The notes below the pieces were generated by a model, which did not search any database, had not been told where the DNA came from, and saw nothing but the letters and a program-made list of their open reading frames with translations. DNA of 61,440 nt from Chloroflexota bacterium (lineage in GTDB: Bacteria > Chloroflexota > Dehalococcoidia > Lucifugimonadales > UBA3495), in assembly GCA_028875655.1 (NCBI GenBank), contig JAPPCX010000070.1:1-61440 (forward strand). Direction: 5' to 3'. This document shows, in pieces, positions 15,519 through 22,986 of the stretch (the stretch's first letter is position 1; each line of letters starts with the position of its first letter). Made by a program: the position numbers and the translations under genes.

Positions 15519-16688
15519 TCAGTGCAGGCCGCTCCGTGTCGCCCTGCCCAGCCTGCGTATCCCCTCCGCTAGTTCGTCAGTCTCGTAAAGCGAAATGCTG
15601 ATGCGCAGGGCGTCGGCGAATCCGCCCGATGCGGAGAACGCGGCGCCGGGACGGTAAGAGACCCCGGATTCGCGAGCCGCCGGCAGCAGCGCGTCAGTGT
15701 TGAGGCCGTCGGAAAAAGTGAGCCAGTAGAAGTACCCGCCTCCCGGCGGTGTGAAATGGACCGTCTCGCCGAATTCCGCGCGCAGCAGGCCGGCAACGTC
15801 GTCATGTCGTTGGCCATAAACCCGGCGCAGCGTTTCGATATTCTGCCGGAGCAGCCCCATTTCCAAAGTAGCGTGGGCCAACGTGGCGGCAAAGTGGCTC
15901 AGCCCGCCCCCGCTGGCGGCAACCCCGGATTCGACGAACCGTCGCACGATTTCGGGAGCGGCGTGAACCCAACCCAGGCGCAGGCCGGGCGACAGAACCT
16001 TGGAGAACGAACCCAGGGATACGACGCAGCCGCCGGGCGAGTCGTCCAGCATTGCCATGGGTGGTGGCGGCGGCGCGCCGTAGTGCAAAAGCTGGTACAC
16101 CTCGTCGGCGATGATGGTGAAGCCGTAGCGCTGGGCCAATTCAATGAGCTGCCGGCGTCGGTGCAGTGGCAGCACGGAGCCGTTGGGGTTCTGGTACGTG
16201 GGAATGGTGTAGAGCAGCTCGGGCCTGGGAGATTCGGCAGATGCTAGCAGGTCAGCCAGCGCGTTGGTGTCGAGCCCGTCGCCGTCCGTGGGGACGCCCA
16301 CGACGTTCAGGCCATGGTCGATGAAAATCTGGCCGATAAGGTAGTAAGTGGGTTCCTCGACGATTACGGTATCGCCGGCGGTGGCGTAAAGAGTGGTGGC
16401 CAAATCGATGGCGGCGGACGCGCCGGCGGTAAGAAACATCGAATCAGGAGCTACCGGTCCGCCGTAGGAATCCTGCGTGGAAAGGTACGCGGCCAGGGAT
16501 TCCAGCAGAGGGCCGAATCCCTGCACGGCGCCGTATTGGAGCGGCACGGCAGACTGTTGGCCCAGCACCGACTGCGCGGCGGCGGCGAGGGCATCGGTGG
16601 GATGCAGCCGGGGTGACGGATGCCCCCAGCCGAGGTCGATCACGCCGTCGGAGATGGAGATGAGGAGGGAGGGGAGGGATGTGGTCAT
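15519..16688 (-). CDS. PLP-dependent aminotransferase class I/II (MocR/LysN-like)
   Basis: A 389-residue fold-type I aminotransferase. Visible features are DLGWGHPSPRLHP, LQYGAVQGFGPLLE, FLTAGASAAIDLATTLY, VEEPTYYL, TIPTYQNPNGSVLP, IIADEVYQLLHY and SLGSFSKVLSPGLRLGW with the PLP lysine. C-terminal arginine is in ALRISISLY. The pattern is that of 2-aminoadipate/aromatic aminotransferases; the amino donor is unknown. The frame extends upstream to 17258, but that part is the antisense-strand-frame shadow of the Fe-S gene, so ATG 16688 is used. It sits between the two reductive-dehalogenase-like genes in the same orientation. Confidence 0.85.
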   Translation of the reverse strand: MTTSLPSLLISISDGVIDLGWGHPSPRLHPTDALAAAAQSVLGQQSAVPLQYGAVQGFGPLLESLAAYLSTQDSYGGPVAPDSMFLTAGASAAIDLATTLYATAGDTVIVEEPTYYLIGQIFIDHGLNVVGVPTDGDGLDTNALADLLASAESPRPELLYTIPTYQNPNGSVLPLHRRRQLIELAQRYGFTIIADEVYQLLHYGAPPPPPMAMLDDSPGGCVVSLGSFSKVLSPGLRLGWVHAAPEIVRRFVESGVAASGGGLSHFAATLAHATLEMGLLRQNIETLRRVYGQRHDDVAGLLRAEFGETVHFTPPGGGYFYWLTFSDGLNTDALLPAARESGVSYRPGAAFSASGGFADALRISISLYETDELAEGIRRLGRATRSGLH

Positions 16689-16702
16689 AATGGCGCGGGC
16701 GT

Positions 16703-16736
16703 GAAAAGGGCCGGCGGGAACACTCCCGCCGGCCCT
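16703..16736 (-). terminator. rho-independent terminator after reductive dehalogenase-like gene 2
   Basis: On the reverse strand, AGGGCCGGCGGGA and TCCCGCCGGCCCT form a 13-base stem with a 4-base loop, followed by TTTT. It lies 33 bases past the stop of the gene at 16769 and before the aminotransferase start. Confidence 0.8.
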
Positions 16737-16768
16737 GGTTGCCGGTGTGGCGAGATGTGGACGGGCTA

Positions 16769-18046
16769 CTAGATGTAGTCCTGGTCCTCGGCCATCATCG
16801 CGAGAACGTCGCCGCTCTGCAACGCGATGGCGCGCTGGATCTGGAGTTTGAGGTCGTCGACCATGGCGTCGGGGATCTCGCCGTCGTTGTCCTTGGCGGC
16901 TTCCTTCATGCTCTCGAAGGCCCACTCGTCGGAGTTGCCGTGGGGCATGTCGAAGAAGTCGCGCTCGAAGACGGGGAGTTCGCCGGGGCCGAAGTAGCCC
17001 TTGCCTTCCAAGTTGTAACCTTCGAGGTCGTGGGTACCCTTGCCGAGGACCTGACCGGTGGCGGCATAGTGCTCCATGACGTTCTTGAGGCCGTACTTCT
17101 GGATCGGGCAGACCTTCATGCAGACGCCGCAGCCGAGGTAGCGGGCCATGACGGGGCGACAGCGCTTGAAGTAGAGCTTGTTCTTCTCGATTCCGCGCCA
17201 CCAGATCTTGTCGCGCATGAGGGCGCGGCCGGGGCAGCGGTTCACGCAGACCTGGCAAACCTGGCAGAAAGCGTGGATGCCGTAGTCCACCGGCTCGTCA
17301 TTGGTGACGTTGGCGTCGGTGGTGATCATCATCAGCCGCATCCGGTTGCCGGTGTGCGGGGACAGCAGGTAGCCGCAGGCACCCAGGGAGCCGAGGCCAG
17401 CCGCCACGAACATGGGGATCACGGGGCCGGTGGCGTCGCTGGAGTGGACGACGTGAGCCTTGTAACCCAGGGAGCGGATGAAGTTGCCCAGTTCCAAGCC
17501 GGCCGCTGCCTGCGTCCGGTAGGTGCTGGAGTGGACGATCTCAGCGTCAACGCTGGGGATGGTCTGGGTGGGCTCGAAGTCCTGCTCGTAAGCCAGGCAG
17601 ATGGCCTTGGGCAGAACGGTGAAGCCGCGCTTGCTCTTGTAGTCGTACCGGGGGTCGTAGTTGGTGATTCCAACTTCCAGGTAACCCAACTGACGAGCCT
17701 TGTCCTTGATGAGCTGGGAGACGTCCTCGCCGGTGGGTTCGGCGGTGGGCTCCATCTCAGCGGTGGAACGGGCGGCCATGATCAGGTTGCTGTTGAGCTT
17801 GTCGTGCTCCTTGCGGATCTCACGCATCTCGGCGTGGAGGTCGCGCAGGGTGTTGGACCAGTCCCGGGACGCGCGCTCGGTGATGTTCATGGTTTCCAGC
17901 GGGTACTCGCGGGCGTACCAGTCAACTTCACGGTCGGTCTTCGGAATACCGGGAACGGTTTCCAGCTCTTCCGGAACCGGAATCGTGATATCGGCGTCCC
18001 CCCAGTGCCTTCCGGGACGGACTACCTCGTGCCCAATGGTAAGCAT
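16769..18046 (-). CDS. reductive dehalogenase-like (RdhA/QueG-type) ferredoxin-domain protein, copy 2
   Basis: A 425-residue paralogue of the protein at 14108, alignable end to end. The cluster motifs are identical: C261-x2-C-x2-C-x3-CP (CQVCQVCVNRCP) and the CGVCMKVCP motif. It likewise lacks a twin-arginine signal and an RdhB partner. Differences concentrate in residues 90-160 and 195-245, the likely substrate/corrinoid side, and in the C-terminal tail, while the cluster region is nearly identical even in DNA. It has its own promoter (TTGACA at 18128-18123), GAGGAGG ribosome site and terminator, so it is an independent transcription unit. Substrate unknown. Confidence 0.8.
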   Translation of the reverse strand: MLTIGHEVVRPGRHWGDADITIPVPEELETVPGIPKTDREVDWYAREYPLETMNITERASRDWSNTLRDLHAEMREIRKEHDKLNSNLIMAARSTAEMEPTAEPTGEDVSQLIKDKARQLGYLEVGITNYDPRYDYKSKRGFTVLPKAICLAYEQDFEPTQTIPSVDAEIVHSSTYRTQAAAGLELGNFIRSLGYKAHVVHSSDATGPVIPMFVAAGLGSLGACGYLLSPHTGNRMRLMMITTDANVTNDEPVDYGIHAFCQVCQVCVNRCPGRALMRDKIWWRGIEKNKLYFKRCRPVMARYLGCGVCMKVCPIQKYGLKNVMEHYAATGQVLGKGTHDLEGYNLEGKGYFGPGELPVFERDFFDMPHGNSDEWAFESMKEAAKDNDGEIPDAMVDDLKLQIQRAIALQSGDVLAMMAEDQDYI

Positions 18047-18099
18047 ATTAGCCTCCTCACAGTTGGCTTTCGCCGCTCAAAGGCGGTTGCATTTCGCGC

Positions 18100-18128
18100 A
18101 ATTTATACCCTTGCAGCATCTTTGTCAA
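18100..18128 (-). promoter_or_regulatory. sigma-70 type promoter of reductive dehalogenase-like gene 2
   Basis: TTGACA (18128-18123 on the reverse strand) followed by TATAAA/TAAATT around 18107-18100, giving a spacer of 15 or 17 bases depending on the hexamer chosen. It resembles the promoter of copy 1. Confidence 0.6.
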
Positions 18129-18249
18129 CAATAATGCACAACTGCCGGGGCGAATTTCAGTAAATTGCGGATTGCGTCGCAAAAACGTCAAATCTAGCCG
18201 GTTTGCGCCGGACAAATCCCGGCCTCGGGACGCCCGCCCCGGATTACGG

Positions 18250-19917
18250 CTACCCTCCCGTCCGGCGCGCGATCATCGCGTCGGCCAACGGACTCGCCCC
18301 GGACTTCACCGTGATGTTGACCAGTGACGGCCGCCCGGAGTTGATGGCGCGTTCCACCGCCGGGGCTACGTCGTCGGGATGTTCCACCAGCTCGGCATAG
18401 CCTCCGATGCCCGCCACCACCTGGTCGTAGCGGACGCCGGGGCGCAGGGCGGTTCCCACATCACGCCCGAAGTAGGCCAGTTGGAAGGTGCGGTCAATGC
18501 CCCAGTTGCCGTCGTTGCCCATGATGCCGGTGATGGGCAGGTTGTGGCGGATGCAGGTGTCGTATTCCATTGAATAGAACCCGAAGGAACCGTCGCCCAT
18601 GAAGGCGAGCACCTTGCTGTCCGGGTAGGCCAGCTTGGCGGCCATGGCGTAGGGTATCGCACCGCCCAGGTGACTCAGCGGCCCCAGGCGCATGAAGTGT
18701 CCGGGAGAGCGAGCCGGCAGGTAGCAGCGTCCCCACTGCACGTAGTCGCCGCCGTCCAGCACGATGAAGGTGTTCTCGTCCACCAGGTGCTCGATGCGGG
18801 TGTACACGTCCAGCGGGTGCATGGGCGCCTGGTTGGTGGCGTTGCTGCGCAGGCTGTCCAGCCAGGCGTCCTGCTCCGCTTTGAGCGCGTCGATCCACGG
18901 GCCGACGTTGCGGTTCAGGCTGCCCGCCGCCGCAAGTTGGTCCACGATGGCCCCCAGGTCGCCCAGCAGCCCGACGGCGACGCCCCGGTTGCGCCCGATC
19001 TCAGCCGGCGACGGGTCGGCCTGGATCAGCTTGGCGTCGGCGTCGAAGATGCCGCCGTAGCGGTAGCGGTGGTCCAGGCGCTTGCCCAGCAGCAGCGCCA
19101 CGTCGGCCTCCCGGAACTTGCGGGCCGTGCGGTTCAGCGCGCCGTCGGCATAGCCGAAGCAGAGGGGATGCAGGTCGTCGATGAGGCCGCGGGCCTGCTC
19201 CACGGTGAAGATGGGTATGCTGTAAGCCTCGGCGAGAGCCTCAAGCTGGGCCGGCTCCACGGAGTAGCGGGCCGGGTTGCCCACGATGATGACGGGACGC
19301 TGGGCGTTGGCCAGCAGGTTGGCGGCCTGCTCGATGAGCGCCGGGTCGCCCTGAGGCCGTCCCATGTTGCGGTACTCCTGGGGCAGGTAGGGCGGCAGGT
19401 CCTCCTCGCTGATGGGAGCCTCCTGTAAGTCGATGGGCAGGGTCAGGTGCACAGGGCCGGGGCGTCCGCTCATAGCGGTGCGGAAAGCTGTCGCCACGAA
19501 TTCCGGGATGCGGTTCTTTTCGTGGATCAGCCACGACCCCTTGGACACCGGGGCGGCCATGGCCACCTGGTCGATTTCCTGGAAGGTGGCCTGGCCCTTT
19601 TCGGGCAGTTCGGCGCAGCCGGCGACGAAGATGACGGGACTTTCAGAGGTGTAGATGGCGGGCAGGCCGGAAATGGCGTTGGCGAAACCGGGGCCGCCGG
19701 TGAACATGGCGACCGCGGGCTGGCCGGTGATGCGGGCGTACCCGTCGGCCATGTGCATGGCCGCGCCCTCGTGGCGGGCGTCGATGAACTCGATGCCCTC
19801 ATCGGCGGCGGCGTCCACTAGCGGCAGAATGGTGTCGCCCACGATGGTGAAGACTTTCTGCACGCCCTCCTGTTTCAAGCATCGGATAAAAAGGTGGCCC
19901 CCGTTCAGCTCCGGCAT
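18250..19917 (-). CDS. thiamine diphosphate-dependent enzyme (acetolactate synthase-like)
   Basis: A 555-residue three-domain ThDP enzyme. The N-terminal pyrimidine domain has the catalytic glutamate E50 (DARHEGAAMHMADGYAR). The middle domain shows VIIVGNPARYSVEPAQLEAL. The C-terminal pyrophosphate domain shows GDGSFGFYSMEYDTCIRHN with the downstream NDGNWGI. Length and order match acetolactate synthase, oxalyl-CoA decarboxylase, benzaldehyde lyase and relatives. No regulatory ilvN or other ilv gene is adjacent, so valine/isoleucine synthesis is not the likely role; a catabolic lyase or decarboxylase is preferred. ATG 19917 follows AAGGAG; the open frame continues to 20607 but that part overlaps rsmI and is rejected. 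Confidence 0.85.
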   Translation of the reverse strand: MPELNGGHLFIRCLKQEGVQKVFTIVGDTILPLVDAAADEGIEFIDARHEGAAMHMADGYARITGQPAVAMFTGGPGFANAISGLPAIYTSESPVIFVAGCAELPEKGQATFQEIDQVAMAAPVSKGSWLIHEKNRIPEFVATAFRTAMSGRPGPVHLTLPIDLQEAPISEEDLPPYLPQEYRNMGRPQGDPALIEQAANLLANAQRPVIIVGNPARYSVEPAQLEALAEAYSIPIFTVEQARGLIDDLHPLCFGYADGALNRTARKFREADVALLLGKRLDHRYRYGGIFDADAKLIQADPSPAEIGRNRGVAVGLLGDLGAIVDQLAAAGSLNRNVGPWIDALKAEQDAWLDSLRSNATNQAPMHPLDVYTRIEHLVDENTFIVLDGGDYVQWGRCYLPARSPGHFMRLGPLSHLGGAIPYAMAAKLAYPDSKVLAFMGDGSFGFYSMEYDTCIRHNLPITGIMGNDGNWGIDRTFQLAYFGRDVGTALRPGVRYDQVVAGIGGYAELVEHPDDVAPAVERAINSGRPSLVNITVKSGASPLADAMIARRTGG

Positions 19918-20037
19918 GGATGCAACTCCTTGATAAGGGTATGGTTTCTGCAAATGAACGGCCCGAACGAACGGGCCAAACAATCTTATCACAGCGGCTG
20001 TGGAGCAATACTGCCACTCTAGGGTTATACTCCCCGC

Positions 20038-20874
20038 GTGGGCACCTTCTACGTGATCGGCACTCCCATCGGTAACCTGGAGGACATCACCGTCCGGGCG
20101 GCGCGCATCCTGTCGTCCGTGCCGCTGGTGGCGGCTGAGGATACCCGCGTAACCCGCCGCCTGCTGGCCCACCTGGACGCCAGGCCGCGCCTCATCAGCT
20201 GCAACGAGCATAACTGGAGGCGACGGCTGCCCGCTCTGCTGGAGGCCCTGGAATCGGGCGACGCCGCTCTCGTTACGGACGCCGGTTCCCCCGGCATCAG
20301 CGACCCGGGCGACGGCGTGGTAGCGGCGGTTGCGGATGCCAGCTATCCGGTGGTCAGCGTGCCGGGCGTGTCGGCGGTATCGGCGGCCTTGTCCGTCGCC
20401 GGCTTTCCTGCCGACCGGTTCATGTTCCTGGGGTTTCTGCCCCGCCGCCGGTCGGAACGCAGGGTGACCCTTACTGACGCCGCGCGATCGGGTCACACGC
20501 TGGTCATCTTCGAGGCGCCTCACCGCTTGAGGGCGACATTGACCGACATCTCCGACGCGCTCAACGACCCGCTGCTGACAGTGTGCCGTGAGCTGACCAA
20601 GTTGCACGAGGAAGTGTGGCGCGGATTGTCATCCGATGCGCTGGAGCGCTTTGAGGAACCACGCGGCGAGTTCACCATCGTCGTCGGGCCAACGTTGTTA
20701 GAGGAAACGGCAACTGCTGGCGAACCCGCCATTACCGTAGAGGCGGCACGGGATACGTTGATGCAGCGGCGCGCTGCCGGAGTGCGCGGGCGCGAGGCGG
20801 TGGCCGAGGTCGTGGTAGCCACCGGACTCCCGCGCCGGGTTGTGTACGCGCTGTGGGTGGAAACCGGACGGTAA
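20038..20874 (+). CDS. rsmI: 16S rRNA (cytidine1402-2'-O)-methyltransferase RsmI
   Basis: A 278-residue SAM methyltransferase of the tetrapyrrole-methylase fold. Diagnostic parts are YVIGTPIGNLEDIT at the start, AAEDTRVTRRLLAHL, LVTDAGSPGISDPG, VPGVSAVSAAL and FLGFLPRR. RsmI methylates the ribose of C1402 in the decoding centre. The start is GTG 20038, and a TATACT box at 20026-20031 ends only six bases before it, so the transcript is probably leaderless. The gene is divergent from the ThDP enzyme gene. Confidence 0.95.
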   Translation: MGTFYVIGTPIGNLEDITVRAARILSSVPLVAAEDTRVTRRLLAHLDARPRLISCNEHNWRRRLPALLEALESGDAALVTDAGSPGISDPGDGVVAAVADASYPVVSVPGVSAVSAALSVAGFPADRFMFLGFLPRRRSERRVTLTDAARSGHTLVIFEAPHRLRATLTDISDALNDPLLTVCRELTKLHEEVWRGLSSDALERFEEPRGEFTIVVGPTLLEETATAGEPAITVEAARDTLMQRRAAGVRGREAVAEVVVATGLPRRVVYALWVETGR

Positions 20875-20912
20875 CCCCCTCACCCTGGCCCTCTCCCGCA
20901 AAGGGGAGAGGG
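20875..20912. repeat. interspersed repeat, family D
   Basis: CCCCCTCACCCTGGCCCTCTCCC with a facing GGGGAGAGGG arm, directly after the rsmI stop. A related element in the opposite direction is at 48838-48874. Confidence 0.6.
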
Positions 20913-20927
20913 AGCTCTTGGTGGTGG

Positions 20928-21728
20928 CTAAGCACAGACCACGACGGCCTCGCCCAGGCCCTCGATGGAGATGCGGCCCTCGGAGGCGAAGCTCAGCGGC
21001 GTGGGCGGCACCAGGCTGCCGGTGATGACCGTGTCGCCGGCCTTCAGCGGGTGGTTGCGCCGGGACAGCTCGTTGGCCAGCCAGACCAACGGCTCGAACG
21101 GGTGGCCCATGACGTCGCGCCCATAGCCCTCGCCCACTTGCTCGTGGTTGATCTGCATTGTGCCGTGGCAGTTCACCAGGTCCAAGTTCTGCCAGTCGGT
21201 TACCGGATCGCCCAGCACTACGCCGGAGTTGAGGATATTGACGGCCACACTCATCAGCGTGCGCTCTTCGGTGGTGAGATCGTCGGGCGTGCGGATGTCC
21301 ACAATCTCGAACGCCGTGGCGATCTCGGACACCGCCTCGGCGACGGTTTCCCGGGTGTAGGGCGCGCCCGACGCCGTCAGATCCTTGCCGAGGGTTACGC
21401 CGACCTCCAGCTCGATGCCCAGGTTCACGTACTCGGTGAAGTTGAGCACCACCGGCGAACGCAGGATAGTCTTCTCGAACACGCCGCCCAGCACCGGATG
21501 GTCCAGGCCGGCCCGTTCCTGCATGATGGGCGTGGTGTAGGCCAGCTTGTAGCCGGCCAGCGGCCCCCACAGGCTGGACAGCATGCAGTGGAGTTCCTTC
21601 TGGATTGAGTAGGCGTCTTCCAGGGTTTTGGGGAAAAGGCTGTCGGGCAGCCGGTCGAAAGGCTGTACCGCCTGGTACTTTTCAAAGATCAACTCTGCGG
21701 CCTCGCGGGCCGGCGTGGTGGTGACCAT
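20928..21728 (-). CDS. 2-keto-4-pentenoate hydratase / 4-oxalocrotonate decarboxylase-like protein
   Basis: A 266-residue member of the fumarylacetoacetase-fold hydratase/decarboxylase family. Typical segments are AYSIQKELH, GYKLAYTT, PVLGGVFEKTIL, the metal-ligand strand GIELEVGVTLGKDL, FEIVDIRT, and LKAGDTVITGSLVPP near the end. These enzymes act in meta-cleavage pathways, hydrating 2-oxopent-4-enoate or decarboxylating 4-oxalocrotonate. No other meta-cleavage gene is in the neighbourhood, so which reaction is catalysed is open. The ATG has GGAGGCGC just upstream. Confidence 0.85.
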   Translation of the reverse strand: MVTTTPAREAAELIFEKYQAVQPFDRLPDSLFPKTLEDAYSIQKELHCMLSSLWGPLAGYKLAYTTPIMQERAGLDHPVLGGVFEKTILRSPVVLNFTEYVNLGIELEVGVTLGKDLTASGAPYTRETVAEAVSEIATAFEIVDIRTPDDLTTEERTLMSVAVNILNSGVVLGDPVTDWQNLDLVNCHGTMQINHEQVGEGYGRDVMGHPFEPLVWLANELSRRNHPLKAGDTVITGSLVPPTPLSFASEGRISIEGLGEAVVVCA

Positions 21729-21809
21729 GGAGCGCCTCCTGGGTGTCGGATCGCGTTGGATTATAACCGTTTTCGTATAGCGAGTTTATCGGGGTTGCAA
21801 TGATCGCAG

Positions 21810-21837
21810 TAAGGGCGGGTACAAGACCCGCCCCTAC
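21810..21837. repeat. interspersed palindrome, family C
   Basis: GGGCGGGT (21813-21820) and ACCCGCCC (21826-21833) around ACAAG, followed by CTAC. Lies between the hydratase and CDGSH genes. Confidence 0.55.
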
Positions 21838-21865
21838 GTGACGTCGTGGTTGGAGCGGGTTGCGA

Positions 21866-22072
21866 TTAGCGGGCTTCGCTGGCCCCCTCGAACCCACAGT
21901 CGCGGTGGGTGCCGTCGCAGAACGGCTTGTTGTCGGACTGTCCGCAGCGGCAGAAGGAAACCCACTGCCCTTCGGGAATGGTGTAGTTGTTGCCGCTCTG
22001 GTCAACAATGTCGATCTCGCCGATGACCCGCAGGGGTCCGTTGGCACGAATTTCTACCTTGACGTCCGCCAT
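21866..22072 (-). CDS. CDGSH-type 2Fe-2S protein
   Basis: A 68-residue protein consisting of one CDGSH iron-sulfur domain. The binding motif C-x-C-x2-(S/D)-x3-P-x-C-D-G-x-H is complete as CRCGQSDNKPFCDGTH. The family binds a 2Fe-2S cluster through three cysteines and one histidine and takes part in electron transfer or cluster storage. An N-terminal strand region (VEIRANGPLRVIGEIDIV) is shared with many bacterial members. The start has a GAGGAAT ribosome site. Partner proteins are not evident; the cupin gene upstream is 102 bases away. Confidence 0.92.
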   Translation of the reverse strand: MADVKVEIRANGPLRVIGEIDIVDQSGNNYTIPEGQWVSFCRCGQSDNKPFCDGTHRDCGFEGASEAR

Positions 22073-22174
22073 CTTGATTCCTCCTCAGTTTTGACTGTCA
22101 GTGCGCCCGGTACCGCAGTTAGGGGCTTCGGCAATGGGCGCGGTGATTATTCACCATATTGCGGTGTGGGTCAA

Positions 22175-22570
22175 TTACAGGTTCACCACCAGGTTGTCCG
22201 GCGCGCGGCAAAGGATGCCTTCCTGCTCCTCGTCGTAGGGGTTCTCCTCGATGTGCGGCGTGTTGGCCGGCACGAAGATGAAGTCGCCGGGGCCGGCTTC
22301 GATCCATTCCTCAAAGTTCTCGCCGAAATAGACGCGGACGTGTCCGCGCAGCACGTAGGCCGCGGTTTCGGCCTCCAGGTGGGTGTGCGGCGGGCCCTTT
22401 TCGCGGGGCGCGGCAGTCACCTTGCCCATCCAGATCTTGGTGGTGTCACCCTTGCCGGGCACGATGGCCGGCTGGCGCACCATGCCGGGGGTCTGAATGG
22501 TCTCGGAGGCGTCGCCCACGGTATGCACCACGTAGGGCTTGAGGCCAGTCTGCTGTTCGGTGGTGGTCAT
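22175..22570 (-). CDS. cupin-domain protein
   Basis: A 131-residue single-domain cupin. Motif 1 is GPPHTHLEAETAAYVLRGHVRVYFG (the histidines and glutamate likely bind a metal), and motif 2 is AGPGDFIFVPANTPHIEEN. The protein carries a conserved tail GILCRAPDNLVVNL. Small cupins may be isomerases, dioxygenases or sensors, and sequence does not decide. The ATG overlaps the end of the unknown gene at 22567 by four bases, so it is the last gene of a three-gene operon that begins with the DUF4268 protein. Confidence 0.85.
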   Translation of the reverse strand: MTTTEQQTGLKPYVVHTVGDASETIQTPGMVRQPAIVPGKGDTTKIWMGKVTAAPREKGPPHTHLEAETAAYVLRGHVRVYFGENFEEWIEAGPGDFIFVPANTPHIEENPYDEEQEGILCRAPDNLVVNL

Positions 22571-22986
22571 GGTTGTTGCTCCTTCGTGTCGTCGGTGTCG
22601 TTTTGCTGCATCCAGTAAGGCGGAGCGGGATAGTCTTCGCGCATACCGGTGTCGCCATACTGGATGTAGAAATCCCGGCGGTCATGATACAGCCGGGCGC
22701 GGTTGAGCACCACCTCTTTGTCGTGGTCTTCGTCTTCCAGCATGGTGTCGATGGTGTCCAATGATGACATGAACCAGTATTTGTAGTCGCCAATGAAGAG
22801 GTAGATGGTGGGGCGGCTGAAGAAGTAGCCGTTGAAAGCTTCGCCGTCGTGCATCCGCTGCCACACGGCGCGCATGAGCTGTCGCTCGCCGTCCTTTTGG
22901 AGCAGGACGTATTCGTGGGGCCAGGTATCGCGGTAGGTTTTGGCTTCGCGCCAGGGTGCGGCGGTGATGAGGTCGGTGAGTTTCAT
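22567..22986 (-). CDS. protein of unknown function, middle of DUF4268-cupin operon
   Basis: A 139-residue protein I do not recognise. It is rich in aromatic and charged residues: WPHEYVLLQKDGERQLM near residue 22, then YFFSRPTIYLFIGDYKYWFM, a highly acidic stretch LEDEDHDKEVVLN, and a tail ending in DDTKEQQP. No signal peptide or membrane helix. It overlaps the DUF4268 gene before it and the cupin gene after it by four bases each, so the three proteins are probably made together. The pattern of short strands and a KDG turn would fit a small nucleic-acid-associated fold, but nothing proves it. Confidence 0.65.
   Translation of the reverse strand: MKLTDLITAAPWREAKTYRDTWPHEYVLLQKDGERQLMRAVWQRMHDGEAFNGYFFSRPTIYLFIGDYKYWFMSSLDTIDTMLEDEDHDKEVVLNRARLYHDRRDFYIQYGDTGMREDYPAPPYWMQQNDTDDTKEQQP

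Noticed and set aside
15519-17258. 579-residue reading frame that would fuse a cysteine-free Arg/Pro-rich N-terminus to the aminotransferase.
   Set aside because: Its first 190 residues are another frame of the Rdh-like gene on the same strand; ATG 16688 gives a normal aminotransferase length, and a terminator hairpin lies between.
16739-18163. 474-residue plus-strand frame opposite Rdh-like copy 2, and the similar frame 14276-15379 opposite copy 1.
   Set aside because: Both are mirror frames of the two paralogues, which explains why they resemble each other.
18250-20607. Longer start for the ThDP enzyme at 20607.
   Set aside because: The extension overlaps most of rsmI on the opposite strand, and ATG 19917 has a good ribosome site and starts at the domain boundary.
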